The notes below the pieces were generated by a model. That model saw nothing but the letters and a program-made list of their open reading frames with translations, was not told the origin of the DNA and ran no database searches. From NCBI RefSeq assembly GCF_051251125.1, contig NZ_JBPCZL010000007.1: a DNA stretch of 64,000 nt; one strand, written 5' to 3'. The translations under genes and the position numbers were made by a program. The DNA is from Carnimonas bestiolae. Lineage in GTDB: Bacteria; Pseudomonadota; Gammaproteobacteria; Pseudomonadales; Halomonadaceae. Below, piece by piece: positions 41,414 through 49,591 of this stretch. Positions within the stretch are counted from its first letter, which is position 1, and every line of letters starts with the position of its first letter.

Positions 41414-42589
41414 TTACTTCAGCTTGATGGTTCCGTTCAGGTGAAGCGTATTGCCGTTTTTCTCAACAATGTTGCTCCACACGGTACCGTCGTTCCAGTT
41501 TTGCACGTGTACCACGTTATCGCCGCTACCGTTCTCGTGCCAGTACACCATGAACACGTTAGGGCTTACTTCTACAGCGGTGTAATCGACGGTTTCGGAA
41601 TCACCTGAGCCACTACCGGACACATCGGTGAAGGTCATGCGCTGGTTATCAAGGAAGTGCAGATCAAACTTGGCCTGGCCCAGATCGACATGTGCGGTGT
41701 AGCCAATAGGCGGGTAGGCGCTGTATACCTTCCAGTCGGTTTCGCCCTTGAACACCTTGGCGCCCATCTCGAGTGCCGAAACATCAGGCAGATCAGGGTA
41801 TTTTTTCTTCATTTCATCGATAACGCCCGCCGCATCGGGGTTGTTAACCACGGCATGCTTGAAGTTTTCTAGGTACTTACGGTTATTGGCAAGAATGGCC
41901 GGGTTGAAATCGTCTTTCAGATAGTGAGGCGGAATAACCTTGGCCGGCTTGAGTTTGGCGATCTCGTCCAGCTTGGCAATCCAGGCGTCGATGCCCTTCA
42001 CGCCCTGGGTGTCGGCCATCCAGATGTGCGCGCCCTGCGCAGTGGATCCGCCGCCAACAACGGTCTTGTTGGAAGGAATCCATAGATAGCTATGCAGCGG
42101 GTCCTGCTTATCCTTCTTGATCTCGATGGTTTCGCCATCAAGCTTCAGGGTGTCTTCGTTATAGGCGGTGGGCGTAATGAGCTGCTGCGGGGCATCCTTG
42201 CCGAGCTGATCTTTCCACACCGCTAGCTTGGCGTCTTTAGATGTGGAGATAACCCATGCGGTTTGGGCGGTAGAAATTACCTTGGCATCCGGGAATGCCT
42301 TAACGATGCGGTCAGCACCGAAATAGTAATCGGGGTCGCTGTACGAAATAAAAATATACTTCAGATGTTTGCCCGACTGCTTGATCTGCTCGATCACTTT
42401 ATCCGCGTACTGGTTCTGGAATTGCGCATCCACCAGAATAGCGTCGTGATCGCCGCTGATCAGCGTTGAAGTGACCGGAAAGATGCCGTCGCCAGTAGGG
42501 TTGAAAGTCGATACTTCGAGAGGGGCTGCATTGGCCAGTGACGATACCGTCAAAGTGGCTGCCGCTGCGAGAGAAGCAAGTGTCTTCAT
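41414..42589 (-). CDS. Secreted MBL-fold protein lacking metal histidines, with beta C-terminal domain
   Basis: A 391-residue protein with a signal peptide (residues 1-22, cut after SLANA). Residues 25-245 follow the metallo-beta-lactamase fold: LISGDHDAILVDAQF, YIFISYSDPDYYFGADRI, WIPSNKTVVGGG and VIPPHYLKDDF. Where active enzymes have HxHxDH this one has Y83-S-D85-P-D87-Y88, so the first metal ligands are lost except Asp. Residues 275-391 form a beta-rich, lipocalin-like domain (DLHFLDNQRMTFTDVSG, TAVEVSPNVFMVYWHE) that resembles the MoaF family. Function unknown; binding rather than hydrolysis is possible. Confidence 0.72.
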   Translation of the reverse strand: MKTLASLAAAATLTVSSLANAAPLEVSTFNPTGDGIFPVTSTLISGDHDAILVDAQFQNQYADKVIEQIKQSGKHLKYIFISYSDPDYYFGADRIVKAFPDAKVISTAQTAWVISTSKDAKLAVWKDQLGKDAPQQLITPTAYNEDTLKLDGETIEIKKDKQDPLHSYLWIPSNKTVVGGGSTAQGAHIWMADTQGVKGIDAWIAKLDEIAKLKPAKVIPPHYLKDDFNPAILANNRKYLENFKHAVVNNPDAAGVIDEMKKKYPDLPDVSALEMGAKVFKGETDWKVYSAYPPIGYTAHVDLGQAKFDLHFLDNQRMTFTDVSGSGSGDSETVDYTAVEVSPNVFMVYWHENGSGDNVVHVQNWNDGTVWSNIVEKNGNTLHLNGTIKLK

Positions 42590-43396
42590 GCGTAATCTCC
42601 ACGTCCATGTTGGCTAAAGGGGTGCTTGGAAGGACAAACCATCAGATGGGTAGCGGTTGCCATTTCCAAGTAAACGCATATAGCCACACAGCGAGAACAA
42701 AAATAAGTACGCACAAAAATGTAAGTATGCTGCTTAAGCAATTTTTAAATAACAGCGCTCTGCAGAAGCACGACAGCCGACGGATAATCAGGGCATGAGG
42801 CGATAGCTTAAGCTGGGAGTCATTTAGCCTGGGCGGGGGAAGTGCCGCGATTTAGGGAGGGCCGTGTTCGTTTAAAGCGTTAGCGGCTTCTGACAATAGC
42901 CTTGGGATCCGCTTAAGCAGTGGGGCGCGTGCAATAAAAAACGAATGACATCATTGCGCCGAGGAACATGCCAACCAGCACGTTTTCCATCATGGCGCCA
43001 GTAACGCCTCCAATACATACACCAATCAATACACATTTCAGCATAGTAATCCCGCTATTAATTAACACGCTATCATTGTAACGTTATTTCAGTTTTGATT
43101 AAAGAATAAGCGCAGTGATAGACGACCTGTTACCAGCAAATGGTCTAACCGAGCGGATGAAATCCTCTGGTGGGCAGAGCGGGTTGGCCGTTGCTGCACA
43201 CTAGGCCGATGAGCATTGGCTGCGGAATGCGGAAGGAAAGGCGATTGGACCACGGTAGGGCGAGAGAACCCTCAGCCAGCATAATGCGTGCTGGCCGAGG
43301 CGATGATGATGCCGAAAGGCTCGGGATACTGCTATGTCGCTTGGGAGCGTCGTTTCCACATGGTTGAGCGCGTTGCACGAGCCAGCAAAGGTGGCC
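42590..43396. other. Intergenic region between the MBL-fold gene and DUF6314 gene
   Basis: About 800 bp, the longest gene-poor stretch here, AT-rich at 42660-42770. Contains one possible small gene (42913-43044, minus strand, listed). The rest (43080-43396) has only short frames without ribosome sites or family features. The MBL-gene promoter must lie at its left end. No tandem repeats or transposase remnant were seen. Confidence 0.45.
42913..43044 (-). CDS. Possible 43-residue membrane protein
   Basis: A short frame beginning MLKCVLIGVCIGGVTGAM and ending CTRPTA. Nearly the whole peptide is hydrophobic with G-x3-G spacing (IGVCIGG, VGMFLGA), as in glycine-zipper membrane peptides. GGGAT lies 5 nt before the ATG, a weak ribosome site. 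Nothing else is coded in the surrounding 800 bp. Not recognised; could be chance. Confidence 0.35.
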   Translation of the reverse strand: MLKCVLIGVCIGGVTGAMMENVLVGMFLGAMMSFVFYCTRPTA

Positions 43397-43864
43397 TCAG
43401 CGGTAGTGGTACTCGAGGAATTCGTTCTTGCGCGGTCCTTCGATTTTCCAGCACAGCGTGAACCCTGGCTGGGTAAGCACCAGCCGCGCTGCGTAAGTGT
43501 CGTCGCCGCAGGGATGCGGATGGCGACTGATCAAGCGCTCACTGTCGCTGGGGTCCTCGATTAGATCGAACAGCCATACCGCGTTGTCCTGACCGCGTCG
43601 CTCGTGATGCAAACGAATGAAGTCGCTGTACCAGGTTAGCCGGTAGCGGTTGGTGAAGGGCACCGGCGGCTGTTCCTGTAGGGCGAACTCACCTTGTTCT
43701 TCCAAGCGTACTACGCGACGTTCTTCTTCCAATGTCGAATGCACGGTAACGCGTCCGCTGCCGTGCCCATCCCACCCTGTACGTGAACCGCTAAGCGTGC
43801 GTGCGGAAAATTCCAATTGCGAGATGCTGTTGATCTCAATGCCCAAGCGTATAATTGCAGTCAA
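43397..43864 (-). CDS. DUF6314 family protein
   Basis: A 155-residue soluble protein of unknown function. Family-like features are the Glu-rich strand RRVVRLEEQGEFAL, the NRYRLTW segment, AVWLFDLIEDP, the HPCGDDTYAARL motif and the C-terminal KIEGPRKNEFLEYHYR. The pattern (Y-R-x-W, H-x-C-G-x-D-x-Y, GPRK) fits DUF6314 as I remember it; lipocalin-like beta structure is likely. Divergent from the EamA transporter with a 29-bp gap, so their promoters overlap. Confidence 0.65.
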   Translation of the reverse strand: MTAIIRLGIEINSISQLEFSARTLSGSRTGWDGHGSGRVTVHSTLEEERRVVRLEEQGEFALQEQPPVPFTNRYRLTWYSDFIRLHHERRGQDNAVWLFDLIEDPSDSERLISRHPHPCGDDTYAARLVLTQPGFTLCWKIEGPRKNEFLEYHYR

Positions 43865-43893
43865 CTTTCTAGTCTCTAATGGGTTAACCAGGA

Positions 43894-44772
43894 ATGGCGT
43901 ATCTGATAGCCGTAACGATCCTGTGGTCGTTTTCGTTTAGTTTAATCAACGTATACCTGTCGTCGAGTGTGGACAGCTATTTTGCGGTAATGGTTCGCAT
44001 TTTGCTCGCACTGGTACTGTTTTTGCCACTGCTGAGGCCGCGTCGCACGCCGCTCAAGACAGCGCTAGGGCTGATGGGCGTTGGCGCCATTCAGATTGGC
44101 GCGATGAGCATTTTCGTCTATCAAGCTTTTTCATTGCTTAGCGTACCCGAGGTGCTGCTCTTTACCGTGCTAACGCCGCTGTACGTGACCTTGTTCGATG
44201 ATGCATTAGCGCGACGTTTTTCTGGCTTCCACTTGGCGACCGCCGCGATAGCAGTGGTAGGCGCACTGCTAATCGCCTCCTTCGATGTCAAACCTGGGTT
44301 CTGGAACGGTTTCGTCGTGGTCCAGCTGTCGAATCTCTGCTTCGCCGTTGGTCAGGTGGCCTACCGGCGGTTGCCGGGCTTGGCGGATAGCCGTCATGGG
44401 CATCGTGATGCGTTGCAGCAGTTTGGCTGGTTTTATGTTGGTGCGGCGGTGTTGCTGGTGCCCGCATGGCTGCTGCTAGGGGACTGGTCGCGTTTGCCGA
44501 CTACCCCCGTTCAATGGGGCGTATTGGCATGGTTGGGGCTGATCGCTTCAGGCGTGGGCTATTACTTCTGGAATCAGGGCGCGCGCCGAGTGGACGCGGG
44601 TACGTTGGCCATTATGAATGAAGCGTTGAAGCCGGCAGGGCTGGCGGTCAATGTAGTGATCTGGAATCACGACGCCGACCCATGGCGATTAACGCTGTGT
44701 AGCGTGGTGATTTGCGGCGCGCTGGCGCTCAATTTGTGGGGTGGTCATCGTCAGCGAAGTGCACAAGCGTAA
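43894..44772 (+). CDS. EamA/DMT-family transporter
   Basis: A 292-residue inner-membrane protein with ten hydrophobic segments in two EamA repeats (residues 1-130 and 145-285), of the drug/metabolite transporter superfamily. LIAVTILWSFSFSLINVYLS and LGLIASGVGYYFWNQGARRVDAGTLAIMNEALKPA are the typical helix 1 and helix 8-9 segments. Members mostly export amino acids, amines or carboxylates; the substrate cannot be assigned. The nadK gene follows closely, after 75 bp. Confidence 0.85.
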   Translation: MAYLIAVTILWSFSFSLINVYLSSSVDSYFAVMVRILLALVLFLPLLRPRRTPLKTALGLMGVGAIQIGAMSIFVYQAFSLLSVPEVLLFTVLTPLYVTLFDDALARRFSGFHLATAAIAVVGALLIASFDVKPGFWNGFVVVQLSNLCFAVGQVAYRRLPGLADSRHGHRDALQQFGWFYVGAAVLLVPAWLLLGDWSRLPTTPVQWGVLAWLGLIASGVGYYFWNQGARRVDAGTLAIMNEALKPAGLAVNVVIWNHDADPWRLTLCSVVICGALALNLWGGHRQRSAQA

Positions 44773-44847
44773 CGCTGAGGCGTTGGCGCAATGGTGCGTG
44801 ATCGGCATAATGGACGCCATGACCGTTTTGATGAGCGAACTTCCAGC

Positions 44848-45744
44848 ATGATGCAATTTCCTACTGTCGGGATTATCGGACGACCCGGTAGTCAGCACAT
44901 AGAGGCCTCGCTGCGGTGGTTGGTTAGCTTTTTGCGTGAACGGGGCCATCAGGTAGTACTTGAAAGCGGCGTAGCAACGCTGTTGCGGGACAATCCTAGC
45001 GATAATGTAAAAGACATTGCCGATGCGCCACTCGATGCGCTGGGCCAGCATTGTGATCTGGCCATTGTGCTGGGCGGTGACGGCAGCCTGCTAGGCGCAG
45101 GGCGGGCGTTGTGCGCTACCCACACGCCAGTGGTTGGCATTAACGGTGGCCGCGTTGGGTTTCTGACCGACATTCCCGCCGATGAGATGGAGCCGCGCCT
45201 GACCGAAATACTCAACGGCGATTACGACCGCGAGCAGCGCTTGCTGCTCGATAGCCGCATCGTGCGCGACGGCAAAGAGGTCTCTTACGGATTGGCGCTC
45301 AACGACGTTGTGGTGCATGCAGGGCACGTTGCCAGGCTGATCGAGTTCGATCTCTATATCGACGATCAGTTTGTCTATCGTCAGCGCTCTGATGGCTTGA
45401 TCGTCGCCACGCCCACCGGCTCAACCGCCTATGGCTTGTCTGCAGGAGGTCCGATTCTGCATCCTTCTCTGGATGCCTTGGCACTGGTGCCGATGTGTCC
45501 GCACACGCTGTCGAGTCGACCGCTGGTAGTGTCTGCCGCTAGTCGCATCAGGCTCGATATCTGCGCCAATATCGAGCAGCAGCCCTCAATCGCCTGCGAC
45601 GGCCAGTCGGTACGCACAGCGCAAGTGGGGGATTCGCTGCATATCACACGCAATCCAGGCTATCTCGAACTCTTGCATCCCAAAGGCCATAGTTTCTACG
45701 AAAGCTGTCGCAGTAAGCTTGGCTGGACCCAGCACGGCCGGTGA
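44848..45744 (+). CDS. nadK: NAD kinase
   Basis: NadK phosphorylates NAD+ to NADP+, the only de novo source of NADP. The 298-residue product aligns throughout with E. coli NadK: VLGGDGSLLGAGRAL holds the GGDG catalytic motif with its Asp, INGGRVGFLTDI, LNDVVVHAGHVARLIEFDLYID, RSDGLIVATPTGSTAYGLSAGGPI and LVPMCPHTLSSRPLV. The start is ATG at 44848 (or the adjacent ATG at 44851); the open frame goes on 19 codons upstream without homology. The stop overlaps the next gene by 4 nt if that gene starts at GTG. Confidence 0.95.
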   Translation: MMQFPTVGIIGRPGSQHIEASLRWLVSFLRERGHQVVLESGVATLLRDNPSDNVKDIADAPLDALGQHCDLAIVLGGDGSLLGAGRALCATHTPVVGINGGRVGFLTDIPADEMEPRLTEILNGDYDREQRLLLDSRIVRDGKEVSYGLALNDVVVHAGHVARLIEFDLYIDDQFVYRQRSDGLIVATPTGSTAYGLSAGGPILHPSLDALALVPMCPHTLSSRPLVVSAASRIRLDICANIEQQPSIACDGQSVRTAQVGDSLHITRNPGYLELLHPKGHSFYESCRSKLGWTQHGR

Positions 45745-46727
45745 CTATGCAGCCTTCTGCTGACGCCATTGATGTGATCGGCGACGTTCACGGCTGTGCC
45801 ACGTTGCTCAAGCGACTGCTCGACCGGCTGGGCTATCGGCGCAACCGCGATGGGGTGTGGCAGCATCCGCAGCGGCGCGTGCTGTTTTTGGGTGATCTGA
45901 TTGATCGCGGGCCAGAAATCGTTGAAACCGTGGAGATCGCGCGTGCCATGGCGGAGCGCGGTTTTGCCACCGTGCTGCTGGGCAACCACGAGATCAGTGC
46001 GTTGACTGCCTTCTTCCTGCGCGACGAACGGCGCGTGCCCCGAATTCACAAGGAAACCATCGAGCAATACCGAAGCTGTCCCGAGCGCTGGCGGGATACC
46101 CTGAAGTGGCTGCTCGAGTGCCCGCTGTGTATCGATGCGGGAAGCTACCGCGCCGTGCACGCATGCTGGGATGAAGCGCTGGCGGCGCCTTTTCTTGATC
46201 ATCATCCGGACGGGCGCATCGATCGCTATATGCTGATGCGTGCCTGCGATCCGCAAAGCTTTTCGCATATGCTGTTTGGCCGGCTGACACGGGGGCCGCA
46301 ACTGGCACTGCCCGACGGTCGCTCGATGACCTCGCGGGATGGTGTTACGCGGCGCACCTTCCGCACCAGTTTTTGGGCCATCGCGCCACGCTGCTACCAA
46401 GATGTGGTATTCCAGCCCGATCCGCTGCCGGAGGATATCGCACAGCGGCCGCTGGATGATGCCAGCAAGCGTCGATTAGTCTTTTATGGCCCTGATCAGC
46501 CGCCGCTGTTCTTCGGCCATTATTGGCGTCAGGGGCATCCGGAGCTGATTGGCGATAATCTTGCGTGTCTCGATTACAGCGGCGTAAAAGGCGGCCATCT
46601 GGTGGCCTACCGTTTTGACGGCGAAAGACGTTTGAGTGCTGACAAGCTGGTATGGGTAACGGTCGATGATCCCGCGGATATTGGTGCCAGCCACGCTGAT
46701 ACACAGCGTAATCCGGTGCACCAATAA
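45741..46727 (+). CDS. Calcineurin-like metallophosphoesterase
   Basis: A 328-residue protein of the PPP-type phosphatase family. The dinuclear metal motifs are all present: GDVHG (residue 14 onward), GDLIDRGP and GNHE; a fourth, FFGHYWRQG, supplies a His near residue 258. No signal peptide. It may begin at the GTG (45741), overlapping the nadK stop by 4 nt, or at an ATG two codons later. The substrate (protein, nucleotide or sugar phosphate) is unknown. Position between nadK and a rhomboid gene suggests a shared transcript. Confidence 0.82.
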   Translation: MTMQPSADAIDVIGDVHGCATLLKRLLDRLGYRRNRDGVWQHPQRRVLFLGDLIDRGPEIVETVEIARAMAERGFATVLLGNHEISALTAFFLRDERRVPRIHKETIEQYRSCPERWRDTLKWLLECPLCIDAGSYRAVHACWDEALAAPFLDHHPDGRIDRYMLMRACDPQSFSHMLFGRLTRGPQLALPDGRSMTSRDGVTRRTFRTSFWAIAPRCYQDVVFQPDPLPEDIAQRPLDDASKRRLVFYGPDQPPLFFGHYWRQGHPELIGDNLACLDYSGVKGGHLVAYRFDGERRLSADKLVWVTVDDPADIGASHADTQRNPVHQ

Positions 46728-46745
46728 GGCGGCCAAGGAGCTTTC

Positions 46746-47633
46746 ATGCAAACGCCGGTATTGCGCTTTGCGCCTGATGTTGATTTAGCGCCGCTTAGGC
46801 AAGCGCTGTGGCAGTCGCGTATAACCCATGATTATCGCGCCTCTCGCGAGTGGCAGGTGATTGCGCTTGCTGATCCCGATCGCTATCAGGAAACCATCGC
46901 CCTGATTGAGCGCTGGCAGGCGGGTGAACCGCTGCGAGTAGAGCGCCCGCCACGCGCTATTGCTGAGTCATCGCCATGGCGTCGGGCAGTACAGGCGGCG
47001 CTGGTCACTTCGCTGCTGATCGCCGCCTGTCTGGTGGTGTATGGTGTGCTGCAATTGCCCAGTAATCGCGTCTTTCAAGCGCTTTCGATAGTACCGCTTA
47101 ATAGTGCCGGCGAACCTCAGGCGACGCTGAGCCAAACGCTTGGCAGTGGCGCTTGGTGGCGCTTGGTAACGCCTGCCTTGATGCATTTTTCGCTGATGCA
47201 TCTGCTGAATAATCTGCTCTGGGTGTGGGTGTTTGGTCGGCAGCTTGAGCTGCGGGCGGGGCGCTTTCATCTGTTGATGTTCAGCATTGTGGTGGCGCTG
47301 ATATCGAATCTGGCTCAGTACGTCGCCAATGGACCGCTGTTTGGCGGCATGTCAGGCGTAGTGTTCGGCTATGTGGGCTATTTGTGGTTGCTGAACTGGC
47401 TGCGCCCAGCGTGGCAGTTTTTTGTGCCGACCCCGTTGGTGGTGTTTATGCTGGGGTGGCTTGCATTTGGTTTCACTTCGCTGCCCGCGTTGCTGGGGCT
47501 AGGTACGATGGCAAACGGGGCACATGTGGCAGGACTTTGTGCGGGTATTTTTGCTGCGCTGGTCACGCATTTTACATTGAGAATAGCGCCGTTGGACGGT
47601 AGCGGTTCTCAATCAAGGAGTTCCGATGAGTGA
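46746..47633 (+). CDS. Rhomboid-family intramembrane serine protease
   Basis: A 295-residue membrane protein with a cytoplasmic N-terminal domain (residues 1-85, ending in a basic stretch) and six helices. This order matches GlpG. The catalytic Ser lies in GGMSGVVFGYVGYLW and the catalytic His in NGAHVAGLCAG; HFSLMHLLNNLLWVWVFGRQLE holds the HxxxN oxyanion motif. Rhomboids cut membrane proteins within or near a helix. AAGGAG sits 6 nt before the ATG. It overlaps yeaC by 8 nt. Confidence 0.9.
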   Translation: MQTPVLRFAPDVDLAPLRQALWQSRITHDYRASREWQVIALADPDRYQETIALIERWQAGEPLRVERPPRAIAESSPWRRAVQAALVTSLLIAACLVVYGVLQLPSNRVFQALSIVPLNSAGEPQATLSQTLGSGAWWRLVTPALMHFSLMHLLNNLLWVWVFGRQLELRAGRFHLLMFSIVVALISNLAQYVANGPLFGGMSGVVFGYVGYLWLLNWLRPAWQFFVPTPLVVFMLGWLAFGFTSLPALLGLGTMANGAHVAGLCAGIFAALVTHFTLRIAPLDGSGSQSRSSDE

Positions 47634-47907
47634 TATGACCTTCGATGAATTGGCCGGCCAAATGACGCCAGAGATTCACTTGGCGCTGAAGCAGGCGGTG
47701 GAGTTGCGCAAGTGGCCGGATGGTCGAAAGCTAAGCCAGGCGCAGTTGGAGCTATGCCTTGAAGCGATCATCAAATACGAAAATACCCACCAGTTCGACG
47801 AACAGTCGCGTACTGGCTATATCGATCGTAGTCGCCATCCGCAGCAGGAGCAGCTTCATGTCGATGACAGCGATGACGGCGACGATATCAAATGGGTGAA
47901 GGAGTGA
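47626..47907 (+). CDS. yeaC: DUF1315 (YeaC-like) protein
   Basis: A 93-residue cytoplasmic protein of unknown function. FDELAGQMTPEIHLALKQAVELRKWPDGRKLSQAQLELCLEAIIKYE matches the DUF1315 family, with the MTPE and KWPDG motifs; the tail is acidic (VDDSDDGDD). AAGGAG lies 5 nt before the ATG. It overlaps the rhomboid gene by 8 nt and the DUF2797 gene by 16 nt. Confidence 0.85.
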   Translation: MSDMTFDELAGQMTPEIHLALKQAVELRKWPDGRKLSQAQLELCLEAIIKYENTHQFDEQSRTGYIDRSRHPQQEQLHVDDSDDGDDIKWVKE

Positions 47908-48737
47908 CGCTACAGGGCCATGCTCGCAAGTTAGACATCTCTGCGGCAGACAACCATAGCGTCGCGCAATATCGACTGCCCCTGGGGGAGCATTCGGTGG
48001 ATCTGAATGGGCTGCTCGGACAGCGCATCAGGCTGCGCCAGTTGGGCGAGATTCGCTGCGTTGCGTGCGGCAAGCGCACCAAAAAAAGCTTTTCGCAGGG
48101 GCATTGCTGGTACTGCTTCACCCATTTGGCGCGCTGCGATCGCTGCATCATGGCGCCTGAGCTTTGCCATTATTTCGAAGGCACCTGTCGCGAACCCGAG
48201 TGGGGTGAACGCCACTGCTTCGCTCCTCATATCGTGTATTTGGCCGCTAGCGCATCACTCAAGGTGGGTATTACCAAACCGTCGCAGATGCCGGTGCGCT
48301 GGCTTGATCAAGGGGCCAGCCAGGCGCTGCCCATTTTTTCCGTCGCCTCACGTCAGCAGTCGGGCATGGTTGAGGATCTGCTGCGCAGCGCTGTTTCCGA
48401 CCGCACGCCGTGGCAACGCATGCTGAAGGGCGAGCAGCTGGAGGTTGATCTTGCGGCTACCGCAGTGCAACTACGCGAGCGTTTTCGCGACGGCCTTCAG
48501 GCCTTAAGCGAGCGGTTTGGAGAGGGCGCGATCACTCCTTACCCTGATTCGCAGGCATGGCATTTTCATTACCCTGTGCTCGAGGCACCGAGCAAGGTCA
48601 AGTCGATTGATCTTGAGCGCACTCCCGAGCTCGAAGGCACCTTGTTGGGCCTGAAGGGGCAATACCTAATTCTTGATAGCGGCGTTATTAATGTGCGCCG
48701 CTTCCAAGGCTATCTGCTCGAATTCGACGCGGCGTAA
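47892..48737 (+). CDS. DUF2797 zinc-ribbon protein
   Basis: A 281-residue soluble protein of the DUF2797 family. A double zinc-binding region spans about residues 55-80: CVACGK followed by CWYCFTHLARCDRC. Later features are HCFAPHIVYLAASASLKVGITKPSQMPVRWLDQGA, which resembles a GIY-YIG-like core (L-x-V-G-I-T and the Arg), and a C-terminal beta domain. Function unknown; a nucleic-acid role is suggested by the zinc ribbon and the GIY-YIG-like stretch. The ATG overlaps yeaC by 16 nt and the stop overlaps the next ATG (TAATG). Confidence 0.8.
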   Translation: MGEGVTLQGHARKLDISAADNHSVAQYRLPLGEHSVDLNGLLGQRIRLRQLGEIRCVACGKRTKKSFSQGHCWYCFTHLARCDRCIMAPELCHYFEGTCREPEWGERHCFAPHIVYLAASASLKVGITKPSQMPVRWLDQGASQALPIFSVASRQQSGMVEDLLRSAVSDRTPWQRMLKGEQLEVDLAATAVQLRERFRDGLQALSERFGEGAITPYPDSQAWHFHYPVLEAPSKVKSIDLERTPELEGTLLGLKGQYLILDSGVINVRRFQGYLLEFDAA

Positions 48738-49261
48738 TGGCTGAATCTCCCTTAACACCTGCGCAGCGCGGCAGCGATCTTTCCCACATGATGATCCGGC
48801 CCGCGCGCATTAGTGATATCGACGAGTTAGAAGAGCTCGAATTCGACTGCTTCGACGACGATGTCGCGTTTTCGCGCCGCCAGTGGCGGCATCTGCTGAC
48901 GCGCGCCAATGCCCTCACGCTAGTAATCGAAAGCGCCGATCGCCAAGCGCCCTCGGGCCAGTATTTGTGGGGCTATGCGATGCTGCTGTTGCGGCGCAAT
49001 AGCAGCAAGGCGCGTCTCTATTCGCTGTGCGTCGAGCCCAGGGTGCAGCGCCAAGGGCTGGCACGGCGACTGCTTGGCAACGCCGAAAATGCGGCCATAG
49101 CGCGGGGCTGCAGTAGCGCCATGCTGGAGGTGCGCGCCGACAATCGTGCAGCACTTGCGCTCTATCGGCACTCGGGTTGGCTGCCGCAAGGCTGGATAGA
49201 CAACTATTACAGCGATGGTTGCGCGGCGTGGCGCATGATCAAGCCGTTAAGCTCCCGCTAA
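48737..49261 (+). CDS. GNAT-family N-acetyltransferase
   Basis: A 174-residue acetyltransferase resembling RimI. IRPARISDIDELEELEFDCF begins the domain; RLYSLCVEPRVQRQGLARRLLGNAENAAIARG is the acetyl-CoA-binding motif (Q/R-x-x-G-x-G/A); LEVRADNRAALALYRHSGW is motif B. It may start at ATG 48737, overlapping the DUF2797 stop by one base, or at an internal ATG pair (MMIRPA, residue 18) nearer the homology. The acceptor is unknown. Confidence 0.82.
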   Translation: MAESPLTPAQRGSDLSHMMIRPARISDIDELEELEFDCFDDDVAFSRRQWRHLLTRANALTLVIESADRQAPSGQYLWGYAMLLLRRNSSKARLYSLCVEPRVQRQGLARRLLGNAENAAIARGCSSAMLEVRADNRAALALYRHSGWLPQGWIDNYYSDGCAAWRMIKPLSSR

Positions 49262-49591
49262 CACGCAGCGCTGCGCTTCCTTCGTAGGGCGAGCGCAGTG
49301 TCTTAGCGCTGCGTAGATTCCTCGGGCCTTCCTTCGCGCGCCAGCGCAATTAGCGTGGATATCAACCCGCCGATAGCGAGCTTTTTTCAACGCCGGTCGA
49401 TTGCCTGAGCAGACCTTTTGGCGGTATCGCCCGCGGTATGCTCTTGCCGCTATTCGCGTACTGCGCCGGTGGGTAGGGCTCAGCGGCGACGGTAAGCCAG
49501 ACCGCCTACGCACAACACCTGCGTTCAGCCGCTGAATCCCTTATGATGACAGCAATACTGTTCATTGCTGCGTTTCTCAAGGGAGGCTTGG
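49262..49591. other. Intergenic region upstream of pepN, with a 10-bp inverted repeat
   Basis: About 330 bp. ACGCAGCGCT (49263-49272) and AGCGCTGCGT (49305-49314) form a perfect inverted repeat with a 32-nt spacer directly after the acetyltransferase stop; the left arm is part of CGCAGCGCTGCG, itself palindromic. No T tract follows. The remainder holds the pepN promoter region, in which no strong element pair was identified. Confidence 0.5.
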
